Shown: positions 53,508 through 64,000 of the stretch, in pieces
How the letters are laid out: each line of letters opens with the position of its first letter
Position numbering within the stretch: the first letter of the stretch is position 1
DNA from: Cyclaneusma minus
Lineage: Eukaryota; Ascomycota; Leotiomycetes; Marthamycetales; Marthamycetaceae
Direction of reading: 5' to 3'
DNA length: 64,000 nt
Assembly (NCBI GenBank): GCA_037179335.1
Contig: JAKZHN010000040.1
Span: forward strand, 124,001-188,000
The notes under the pieces: model-generated
What the model saw: the letters and a program-made list of their open reading frames with translations, nothing else
What the model was told of the DNA's origin: nothing
Databases searched by the model: none
Translations under genes and position numbers: made by a program

Positions 53508-55335
53508 TTACGACACCTACACGACTTTACGGAATATACGACACTGCATGATTCTACGGGCTTACGACAACTACAGACCTTTGATACCCCGATACCCCGC
53601 TACGCACTTGGTCACTGCATTCGCCGTTGAGGAGTTCTACTAGATGACTCACGTTTCGTCATCCTAATCATTGCGGAGTTTATTCGGTCGGATTCATCGA
53701 GGGGTCTTCCTGTTTACGAGGAGTTGCATCGCCCTGTTTCTTGTTTCTTTCTTTGCGCAACTGTTCGAACCCACTGACTGTCTTTAGACAGTGGCGCAAT
53801 CGAATACATCCCGAAAAAAATCATCAAAAAACCAAAAACACTCGGAAAATCAACAAACCAAAAAGATTGTACATATACTGGCATACTGGGCATTTGCATG
53901 GGTGCGTGGCGCTGTCGGAGATTCGTCTACTTGCGATTTGTGTTTTTGGGATTGATGTAAGAATATGGAGTGATGCATCTGGGAAAAGGCGAAAATGAAA
54001 AAAAAAGACCGGTTGAGTACATATGGGGGAGCATTTGCATGGGGGCATGGACGGATGGGAATTTGCATGGGATCATGGAAGGGTAATTTGCGTGGGAGCT
54101 TTGAGCAGAGCATTTGCAGCATTTGCAGCAAATGCCTGGACAGTGGAGCCTACCTCCTAAGGCCAGGGTGTATTGAAGTATGTGTACAAATAGGATAGGC
54201 AATATGCGTCGACTGCCGAAACACGTGGCTTCATTTGTTGGATGATGCTGTGACATGGGACGAGTTATTGAACGGGGCTGCGATGTAGCTCCGCAAGGAT
54301 GCTTCGAGATGCGGACTTGGGTATGGTCACGTGATTTTGAGGGCTCACGAACTGGCTAGTCAAGGGTCAAAAGCTCAAGTCTGATCCACTGGAACATACG
54401 ACAGTGCGACTTGAGTTTGTGGCAACGAGAGCCTTTGGAACCCATTCGTCGGTGGATGCAAGTGAGAAAAGGAGGCGTTGAGGCAGTGAAATTAAGGTGG
54501 GTGGGGGGTCGGAACCGGTCTTTCTATGATCCGACGACATGTAGGAACCTTGAGCCTCCTCGTCATGCTCCCATGTTGTGCGACTGTATTCACAACATCA
54601 TTGCCCGAGGCGCTTTCAGCTCGAATGGTTGCGGGAGATTGAGACCTGAACGGTGAGCTTTGGAGGCTTAGCTTTCTTGCTATTGAGCCTTGAGAGGGGA
54701 GCAGCAAAAGATCGCAGTCGCTTTGAGCCTTTGAAGGTCACACATCCGCAGTTTTTCCCAAAACGGCGGCAGAGATCATGCTAGACCACTGCTTGGGTCC
54801 TGGAAGCGGGCCTGGAGAACCCAGCGGCGATCATCGAATGATCATCCTCCAGTCGTACCGAGAAGGTGGCTTTCTTCTGCCTCATACCTCCAGTCGGATC
54901 ACTGCTCTACTCGTATCTGCAGGATTTTTACTTTCGACATCCGCAACTTGCCTGAAAGCCACTGTCGCAATGTCAGCGAAGGCAAGAACTGCGGCAGGAT
55001 CAACATCGCTCATCGCCACCACCACGAGGCTCTGTGTTCTCTTGAAGTCGTGAGAGAATCTCAGTCTTTGCACTCTGTTACTGTGACCTTCCTTTCTGGG
55101 GCAGCGTTGCTGGATTCCTTTTGCGTGCCTCGTAGAGAGTTGAGCCGCTTCATGCGGGGAACTGATCTCATCCACACTGACGGTAGGTTTCACTCTACTC
55201 AATTGTCTTATACATCCCAGGTGCTTTACTGCTTTCCCGTTCTTTTGCTTTTTACGCCCGGTTGCACGTTACACGAGACGATGCTATTTTGATAGCTTAC
55301 CGGCTGGGCTAGGTCGAGAATTGAGAGCCTCATTA
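53508..55335. other. Intergenic with clustered ATTTGCAT motifs
   Basis: No gene is recognised. ATTTGCATGGG or close variants occur at about 53891, 54034, 54061 and 54088, and ATTTGCAGC at 54111 and 54120. ORFs at 54778-55292 overlap on both strands without domain signs. Confidence 0.4.
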
Positions 55336-58086
55336 TATATTGCTTGGTGAGATATATAATATTGGTATATGGTAAGGAGGGCAGCTAATCCGCATCACGT
55401 GGTTTGGTAAGGTTGGCCGTTGGCCAGGGATTTACTTAGCTAGCGGTATGGGGCCGCAATTTTACCAAACCATGAAAAATTTTTGCAACGCCAGCTTTAA
55501 AATTTTTAAAGCTTTAAAGCAAAAATCGCGGTTAGCTATAGCTTTTGATTTTATTCAATTATTAATTGCTTTTTTAAAATCGCCTATATAATTTAATTAT
55601 TCAATAAAACGGGTTTAAAATTTATTTTTTTAATTTAAATTATTCTTTTAAATAATTATACCGCGAAATAATGGCTTTTTTTAAAAAACAAAACGCCTAG
55701 CTATGCAATTAATAATGCAAAATAGCCCTAATTTTTTTTTTGCCTAATAGGCTGAAATCTTTGGTTGAAAATACCCTAAAGCCTATAATGGAATACGAAA
55801 AAAAAAGCTAAAAATAAAAAATAAAAATAAATAAAAATACGTTTTGCAGCTGGCAGCCGAGTGCTAGCGGTTAAAATTCAATATAATGAAATTTGCCGCT
55901 TTTGCAAACCAATTTTAGGGCTAAAATATAAATTAAAATAATAGTAAGCAATATTTTTTCGAATTTTATGCTTTTTATCGCAAATCCTTTAATATTAAAA
56001 ATAAAATTATTTGGCAAATTTTTTAATATAAATTCAATATTTATTTTTTATACAATTTAAATATTTGTTTTTTTGCTGGCCTAATGCTTTATTTTAAAAT
56101 TACGCTTATCATACAAAATAATATAATTATTTTAATATTAATATTCGATAATTAAAAGGCTTTTAGCCGGATATTAAAAATTTAATTTGGCTTTTTTTTA
56201 AATATAGGCCCTAATATACTTATATTATTGCAAAGCTATAGTTCTATTTTATTAATTTTTATATTTAAATTTTTGGTATTTATTAATATTTTATTAAAAA
56301 AATGGTTAAATGCGCTATTAAAGCCTATAAGCGGGCTTTAATTGCTAATTTGAAAAATTTGAAAAATTTGAAATTAATTTAAAATTTATTGAAATTCTTT
56401 ATAATTATATTAGGTATATTAAAGTAAAAAACCTTTTTAGCTTTAAATTTAGTAGTAAAAATTGCAATATAAAATTATTTATTTGCTATAAATATAATAA
56501 TAGCGATTGCAATTATAATTGATATAAGCGTAAATATAAATGCTTAATTTATAATAAAAAATATTTAGCAAAAGTTTGCAAGCTTAAAAAAAAAGCCTAA
56601 AGTATAAAGCTATTAATCCGCCGGTATTGCTAATAATATTTGCTAATATGTTATTGGTATAAAGCCTTTAAACGTTTTTTTTTTACTAGCAAATAATTTT
56701 TTAATATTACCGAATACCTATATATTGCCGCCAGCCAATATTGTTAAATAATTGCCGCTAGCCAATTTTTTATTGTTTTCGCTAGCAAATAATTTTATAA
56801 TATTATTAAATACTAATATATTGCCGCTAGCTAATATTATTAAATAATTTCTATTAGCCGATTATAAGCTATTATTGCTAATTGGTAAGCTAAAGCTTGC
56901 GCTATTGGAAACTTTATTTTTATTTTTGAAAAACTATATTTATATATTTGCGCTATTATAGCCTAATATAGAATCGATTTTTTTTAATTTAGCTATTTAA
57001 AAAAAACCAATTCCAATTTAATATTGTTTATTACGTTTGTATTTTGGAAATTTATTTTTTATTTTTTAAAGCATTTTAGAATACAAAGCTTTTTTTAAAT
57101 ACCACGGCCTAAAATAATATAGCCTTATTAAAAACATTATTTAGCTATACTGGTATTTAAAATATTTAATAAAAAGATTTAAAACAATTTAGTTTTTGGC
57201 TAAATTAAGCAAATATCGCTGGTTTTTTTTTATATTTTTACCATTGGGCTTAATATTTAAAGGTTTTTAAAAAGCCAATAATTAAAAACCAATTTATTAT
57301 TTTTTATTTTTAAACAACTTTTTAATTAATTATTATATTAATAAAACAATTAATTTACTTTTTTTATATAATGGTTTAGGAAATTTTAAAAGCGGTAATT
57401 AAGGCTAAATATAGCTGTATATTGCTTAAACAAAATATGAAAAACGCCTTTTATATAATTTCGATAGCCGTTTTTTACTAATAGCTTTTTGGCTTTATTT
57501 AAAAAAGCTATATTTATATTGAAATAATTTTTTTTTGGTCTAGCAATTGCTTTATTTATTTTTAATTTATTTATAAAAGCCTGAAAATAAATTTTTAAAT
57601 TATAGCTACCGGGCCTAATTAGTTTTTATTATTTTAATAATAATGTTTTGGTATTTGTATTTTATTTTTTTTCTAAATTTTTATAATGGAAAAAGGGCTA
57701 TAATATGCTTTATATAGTGCTGGGTATTTAATAAAATACAAAAAGAAAAAAAAATGAAATCTTAACGTGGGTAAAGATCCTTTTATTTTTAAAGCATTAA
57801 AAAAAAGGATTTTACAATTACAAAAAATAGTATATATATGCATGGCTTTCGCTTATCAATATAATAAATAAACCCCGTAAATAGCCCTTAACCCTTGTAT
57901 TTTCGCACCGCCAAAAGCTTATTTTAATATTTTCCCTAAACTTCACAGTAATTTATATATATAATTATTATTTTCTTTATTTTAATATTTTTTTATTTAA
58001 AATGGTTTTTTATATTTAATATATTTTTGAAAGTTTTAAATTAAAAGTTTTAAAAATAGCTTAATAAATTCATTTGCAATTATATT

Positions 58087-58122
<36 letters not shown>

Positions 58123-58591
58123 CGCTGCTTGCTTTTATTTTTTAATTTATATATAAATGAACAGGCTATATTAATATATTTAAATTTTTTATAAGATTAA
58201 ATATTTTTAATTAAAACAATAGCTTTTTAATTGTCGCCTTTTATATTAATGCGATATAAATTCTTATTAATTAATTTATTGTATTTTATATTTTTAAGTA
58301 TTTGTCCAAGCTATTGATTTTATTTGGTATTAGCAATTGCAGCAATATATTTTGCTTTGTAAACTAATAAAGCTATATTTTTTTATTTTCTATTTAATTA
58401 CAATATTGCTTTTTTAAACAATATTGCAATAAATCCATTAATATTTTGGCAATTAAAAAATAGTTTATGAAATACATTAAATATTTTTAATTAATTCCTC
58501 ATAATACCCAATTTGCTTAATTTATATTTAATTCTATAATTCGCAATTAATTTAAAATAGCAAAATAATTATATTAAATCGATATTATAAT

Positions 58592-58713
58592 TATCACACG
58601 GGGGTGTGGTATAGGCTTAAATACAATATGCAACCAGTTCCCTTATTCGGGAATATTGTAGGTCTTTTGTATTCTAGCTTAGTGGTAATGTATTGCATTA
58701 TTGCCCCGTAACA
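58592..58713 (+). repeat. Left LTR of the miniature element
   Basis: 122 bp. Differs from the right LTR mostly by C/T and G/A changes. Confidence 0.85.
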
Positions 58714-59056
58714 AAGTATTTCCGAATCATGGTTAGCAGGCCGGGGATTTAAATGCCAAAGAAAGCAAATCAGCAAAAGGTTTTTACGCAAAAGCAAGCA
58801 TTTAAATTAAAGAGAGTTAAGTATTGAAAATAGCAAGCAGGGCAATTGGCAGCTAGCAATTGAGTGTTATTTAGGGCTTGAATTCTCGAGCCGATCTAGC
58901 TGACAGCCATTTTATAATTCGATTTTATAGCATTTTATGGTTCGACTTTATAGAGTATAATTGGGGGTCCGGTATTTAAGCTAATGCAATTTGGCCTATT
59001 TCTTTTAATATATTATTTTTCGTTAAAGCCAACAAAGGCACAAAGGGGGGGATAGT

Positions 59057-59178
59057 TGTTACACGGAGGTATGGCATAGGCTTAAATATAATATGCAACC
59101 AATTTCCTTATTCGGGAATACTATAGGTCTTTTATATTTTAGTTCAGTAATAACGTGTTGCACCGTTGCCCCGTGACA
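59057..59178 (+). repeat. Right LTR of the miniature element
   Basis: 122 bp. Starts TGTTACACGG and ends CCCCGTGACA, so the termini are themselves short inverted repeats. Confidence 0.85.
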
Positions 59179-60303
59179 ATAATATTTGCATAAATTAAAT
59201 ATAAATTGCATTAGCCTACCGGCTGCAAAATAAATATTTAATTAAATAAATACTATAGCAAATATAAATTTGCCAAATTTTTACTGGTAAAAATTTATTT
59301 TATTTTATTTTTTATTATTTTTAAATAGCGCTATTATATTAATATTATTTATTATAGGCATTAAATATAATTAATTTTTTTAAATAAAAAGCCAATTGTT
59401 TTGCAAAAATTATTAATATATTGTTTTTAAACAATTTAAATTAATTTAAAGCCTTTATTCCAAATTATTCTTATATTAAAAACCTTTTTAATTTTTTCCA
59501 AATTTTTAATAATAAAGTAATTAATTAATTAAAAATAGAAGCTATTAAATTTAATAATTATTTTAGCAATGGCAATAATATTACTAATATAAATAAAAAC
59601 AATTATATTAATAATTTTAAATTTAATTAATAAATTTTAAATTTTAATAATTTATTTTAATTTATATAAATTTTTATTTAGCCAAAACATATTTTCTAAT
59701 TAAATTGCAATAGTTTTTAGCAAAATTGAGTAAAAGAACTTGTAAAAAATAAATTTTGTAAAAGCATTGCTAATATTAAAATAGCGGTATTTAAAATTCT
59801 TTTATATTATAATAGCTAAAAAAACGCAAAAGATATTTATTTAAACTATAAAAAAACGTATTAAAAAAATCCATGCTTTAAATCTAGTTAAAACCCCTAA
59901 TTATAAAGCTAATTTTATATTTATTGATTTCGCTATTGGGATTTATTTTAACTATAAATATTTGTTTTATAAAGATTAAATCAAAAGCGGTATTTATAGC
60001 GATTTTAATCCAAATATTATTTACCAAAATTTCCTTTAGCTTTTATATAATAGCCTCCTGCCATTTGGTTTTATATAAAAAATTAAAAACAATTTTTTCA
60101 TAATTCCTAGGAATAAAAATGCTATAAATCACTTTTATTATTGAAGTGAGCTCTTGGCGGTGCGAGGGTCACGGGCTATTTACGAGACCCACTCGTTATA
60201 TAGGTAAGCGAAAGCCACGCATATATAATATTATTTCTTATAATTGGAAAATTCCCTTTTTTTTAATGCTTTAGAAATAAAAGGATTTTTACCTATATTA
60301 AAA

Positions 60304-63300
60304 TATTATAAATTATAATTTTTATTATAATAATTTGTATTTAATATTTTTTTAAAAAAAAATAAAAATTGATAATAGCATTATATAGAATATTTTATTA
60401 GCTAGCAATAAATACCAGGCTTAGTAAATTTCTTTTAATAAATTTAATAATAGGTATTAAAATTTAGCTTAGCAATAAATATAAGCCCAATTTAGCAATA
60501 AATACAAATTTAATATATAATGCTATAATTGAGCCATTTTTATTATTATATTTTATTTTTTAAAAAGTTCTTTTTTTAAATTAATTTGCAATTTTGTTTT
60601 ATTGCCGTTAAGTTTTTAGCCAATATTTAATTAATTATTTAAGCTTTAACTAGCCATTAAATAAATTAAAATTTAAATATATTATGAAAAATATTATTTT
60701 TAATTTAAAGCGCGCTATATTAATTTCTAGCTATAAAAATCAGTATAATTAATTTTAGCTAATAAAAATATATACAATAGACTGGAATTTAGAATATATT
60801 AAAAAATAATTATATACTAATACGCTTATAAAAGAAATTGCTAATTAAATTTTAAATATTAACGCCAATAAAAATATTATTATTATAAAGATTTTTTATT
60901 TTAAATAAAATATAAATAAAAAAGCCAAATATATTGCAAATAATTAAAAGGCTTTATATGCAATATATATTTATTTTAGCTTTATAAATAAATAAAAATT
61001 GCTAATTTTTAAAGCTTCATAGCAAAATAAAATAAATTAGGCCGCAAATATATTATTACTTTTAATATAATAATTAATAATTATTTGCAGAAAATTAATA
61101 GCTTTAAATAAAAGCCTAATATAATTATTAAAAAAGCCTAAATCGAATTTTTTATTTTTTGCCGCAAGACTTTTTAATTAAATCCCGATTATATTGCTAT
61201 TTATATTAAAAATATATTTTTTATAGCCGTTTTTCATTTTTATTTTCCGAATATAATACCGTAATAAATATATTAAGCAATTGTTTTTAACGCTCAAAAA
61301 AGTTTTTTCGTTTTCAGGATTTTGTTTTGCTTTTATTAAATTTAATAAAGCCGTTTATATTATTAATAACATATTAAAGCAATTATTATATTAATACCAA
61401 GCTAGCAATAATAATAATATTAGCGTATAATTTAAAAATTATAAAGGGCCTTTTATATATATTTTTGCAATAAAAAGTCTCATAATATTTGCAAATGCTT
61501 ATTTTTTACGGCCGTTTAAAAGATTATTTAAAAAACTTTAAAATTTGAAATTATTAAAATTATTTTTATTAATCTCTTTTTTTAAAAAAGCAAATATTGC
61601 AAATATTGGCACAAATAATAAGCAATTTTTAATTTTGGGATAAAAAGAAGAAAAGATAGCTTATATTATTTAAAATTTTACCTTTATTGGCAATATTTTT
61701 AATTTTAATTAAATTGCCAATTTTAAAGCTATATTATATATAATTAATTCTTTTGCTTTTTAAATATATATAATCTTGCTTTTAAAAAGCAATAAAAATA
61801 AATAAAAAATAATGCAAATTTAAAAATATATTTTATATTTCTGGCTTTGGTATAAATTTATTTTCGGGTAGGAAAATTTACTAATAGGGATTTTTTTTAA
61901 TATTTTAAAAGCCTTTATTTAAAGGAATTTGTTTTTTAAATATTAATTTAAAAAAGGCTGTATATTATTAATTTTGTAATTATTTTTTAAAAACTAGCAA
62001 AAGCTTTTTAGCTTTAAAATAATGCCTAAATAGCGCTATTAATTGCCAAGGAGATTTTTGCTGCAAATATACTAAAATATCCAATTTAATTTAATTTGCC
62101 AAATATACCGGCTATTATAATGCAAAATAGGCTAATTTTTAATATATTATAAAAGCTTTAATATAATATAGCCTCTGGTATAATATTATAGCTAATATTA
62201 AAATTTATTTTAAAGCTATTTTTAAAAACTAATTTAAAGCTTTCTAAAAAATATTAAGCTTAAATTAAAGCTAAAGCCATTTAAAAAGCGGATTATAAGA
62301 AAGCTTAATAGCAAATTATATAAAGTAAATACGCTTTATATTATTAAAAATATATTTATTTTAGCCTAGCAAAAATTAATTGCATTTATACTATTATTGA
62401 TGTTTTTTAAAAAAATAAAATCCCGTTTTTATTTTTTAATTATAAAAATTGCAATATTGGTAAAATGCAAAAGCAGATTTTAAAAAAAATAATTAATTAT
62501 AAATGAAAGCCGCTAAAATTCATTTATATTAATATAGCTGGTTTTTTTCTATTTAGTTTATATAAAAATTAATGCCTTTTTAAAATTATTAATAATTATA
62601 TATATAAATTCTGACCTTTTATAATAAAGAATTGCATAAACGTATATAATAGTTTTTTTTATAGAAACAAAATACTAAATTTAAATTTGATAAAAAGCTA
62701 AAAAGAATCCGATATAATAATACTAAAAAGCTAATTAAAAGAATTATATTTTAAATTTTTGTAAATGGTATTAAGCTTGGAATTATTATTTTTTATTTAT
62801 TTTAGCAAAATAAAACGGTTATTGTTTTTAAAATTATGAAAGCCTATATTTAATTTGTATTCAATAATATTAGCTCTTTAATTAAATTTTAATTGAAGGC
62901 CGCTGTAATTAAAGCGTATATTTAAAATTAAATTAAAGCCGGATTCGAAATTAATATTATAATGGTTAAAAATAAACTGGCAAATAGGGGTGCATTATAT
63001 ATATATTTTTAACTATAAAAAATAATTGATGCTTTTTTTATTTAAAAATAGCAGCGCTTAAATATTATACGCTAAAAGCATTGCTTAGCTTTTTTAATAA
63101 ATAATGCTTATTTTTTATGCATTTTTAATATATATATTTTATAAAATGCCCGCAAAGCGCCCTTTTTGGCCCTATATAATAATTGTTTTTTTTTATAACT
63201 CCGGGCTTTAAAGCTTTTAAATACAAGCTTTTATTTTCCAGCAATTTAGTATTTAAGATTTAATTATTAATTTTGGCTTTTTATTTTAACCGCGTAAATT

Positions 63301-64000
63301 ACTAGTCTTTTATTAGTCCGCTATTATTAATAATTATTTTTAAATTTATTATTGCTTAATTTTTAAAATTTTAATTTTAATATATAGCTTATATTATTTA
63401 TTATCAAATTAATTTTAGGCTTTTATTTAATTGTTTTTATTATTCCAAAAACTTTCTTTTTTATATTAAAATTTATTGGGATTTTATTATTTTTATTAGC
63501 TTATATATATTATATCGGCTTTTGCGCGGATTTTTCTTGCAAATGCCGGAAAATTAATATAGCGGCGGCTTACTTTAAATAATTAATTCTAGGATTTCTT
63601 TAATTTTTGGTTTTTTTATACGTATATTATACGCGTTTTATAATAATAACATATTAATTTTTAATTGAATTTTTAATTTTAATTTTGTTTTTGATCTTTT
63701 TGGCAAATTTCAATGTTTTTTTCTATTTCAACTTTTTTATAATTATTTCATTGGATTTTATTAAAGGCTTTATTTACATAAAATAGGCTTTCCCGCTTTT
63801 ATTAGGCTTTCTTTTTATTAATTTTAATATTATAGCCCTTAATATTTCCAAATATAAAGGTTGCAATTTTAGCCTTACCGGTTTTAATATTTGGCTTTTA
63901 TATAATAAAGGCGCTGCGTATAATTATAATATTAAAAATGCTAAATTTGCAATTCCGCCGCAGGATTTAAATTGCTTTATTATTAAATTTATATTTGTAT
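60304..64000. other. AT-rich block, no gene
   Basis: About 80% A+T with stops in all frames; taken as the continuation of the retroelement. No recognisable protein motif was found by eye. Confidence 0.5.

Larger units (their letters stand above)
58592..59178 (+). mobile_element. Miniature LTR retroelement (TRIM-like, 587 bp)
   Basis: Two direct repeats of 122 bp (58592-58713 and 59057-59178) run from TGTTACACGG (TATCACACGG in the left copy) to CCCCGTRACA. Both flanks carry ATAAT (58587-58591 and 59179-59183), the 5-bp target duplication of LTR elements. A purine tract, AAAGGGGGGGATAG, sits just before the right LTR and a TGGTTAGCAGGCC-like primer site follows the left LTR. The 343-bp interior has no coding frame. 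It is richer in G+C than the DNA around it. Confidence 0.88.
57761..60303. mobile_element. Terminal-inverted-repeat DNA element (~2.5 kb)
   Basis: Inverted ends of about 160 bp: left 57761-57922 (GGTAAAGATCCTTTTATTTT, GCATTAAAAAAAAGG, GGCTTTCGCTTA, GTAAATAGCCC, CGCACCGCCAA) and right 60145-60303 with the same words reversed. Left and right differ mainly by C/T and G/A changes, as RIP would produce. It lies inside the retroelement and is itself interrupted by the LTR miniature. Target duplication unclear; long TIRs would fit a Mutator-like element but this is a guess. Confidence 0.65.
55345..64000 (+). mobile_element. RIP-mutated retroelement, interrupted, runs off the window
   Basis: The first 230 bp match, inverted, the LTR-like block at 18890-19110 (ATATAATATTGGTAT, CACGTGGTTTGGTAA, GGCCAGG, AACGCCAGCTT). 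About 1.1 kb in, a Cys-rich remnant (ICYKYNNSDCNYN, a stop, then YKRKYKC) suggests a nucleic-acid-binding knuckle. The repeated LASGN-type segment follows on the opposite strand at 56700-56870. The element resumes after the inserted DNA at about 60304. No polymerase motif could be read through the decay, so its order is not certain. The right end is outside the window. Confidence 0.5.

Noticed and set aside
58594..58797. 67-codon minus-strand ORF
   Set aside because: It covers the left LTR and interior of the miniature LTR element and has no independent support.
1..64000. CRISPR array or bacterial operon
   Set aside because: No regular direct repeats with unique spacers; genes are intron-containing and eukaryotic.

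Overview
The window looks like nuclear DNA of a filamentous ascomycete (Pezizomycotina, quite possibly a Dothideomycete; the class is an inference). The genes that can be read have short GT-AG introns and fungal-type products (Ncs6/Ctu1, ribosomal protein eL8 with an ATG-only first exon, beta-carbonic anhydrase, A1 aspartic protease, microsomal P450, guanyl-specific RNase). They sit beside blocks of about 80% A+T DNA that carry decayed transposons, the usual picture of RIP-type mutation.

Layout. (1) 1-31 kb is an accessory region with few intact genes. It opens with about eight copies of a degenerate ~0.5-kb unit (1-3700). Each unit carries a pair of divergent core promoters: CCCACAG-like box, TATAAATA, 40-60 nt of pure C/T on the sense strand, then CAGACAA. 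Looser copies of the same promoter design, often with CTAGC/GCTAGC palindromic boxes and a TTCACCTTCAC motif, are scattered to about 26 kb next to very short or broken ORFs. Two hAT-type transposons sharing terminal repeats lie in this region: a 714-bp miniature (7483-8196) and a 5.5-kb copy (13978-19510) that holds a nested, mutated retroelement. Both have perfect 8-bp target duplications. At the end of the region is a recognisable secreted guanyl-specific RNase (27867-28781, minus). (2) 31.7-53.5 kb is ordinary gene space: ncs6/ctu1, eL8, carbonic anhydrase, aspartic protease, a conserved-looking gene interrupted by an in-frame TGA, a Pol III-box repeat in tandem, a cis-CaaD-like tautomerase, a tandem pair of small membrane-protein loci, a P450 and an F-box/propeller protein. 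(3) About 55.3-64 kb is an AT-rich nest: a retroelement of the same family as the one inside the hAT, interrupted by a 2.5-kb terminal-inverted-repeat element, itself interrupted by a 587-bp LTR miniature with a perfect 5-bp target duplication.

The housekeeping genes are not an operon and share no pathway; tRNA thiolation (Ncs6) and ribosome (eL8) genes are divergent neighbours. The most unusual material is the promoter-module array, the small-protein family linked to it (a TM peptide found at 24.5 kb and again at 45.9 kb with almost only synonymous differences), and the mutational signature of the AT blocks, where the surviving C residues are mostly in GpC context.

Limits: exon boundaries were read by eye from splice signals and frame. 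No database search was possible, and names rest on motifs remembered from the families.
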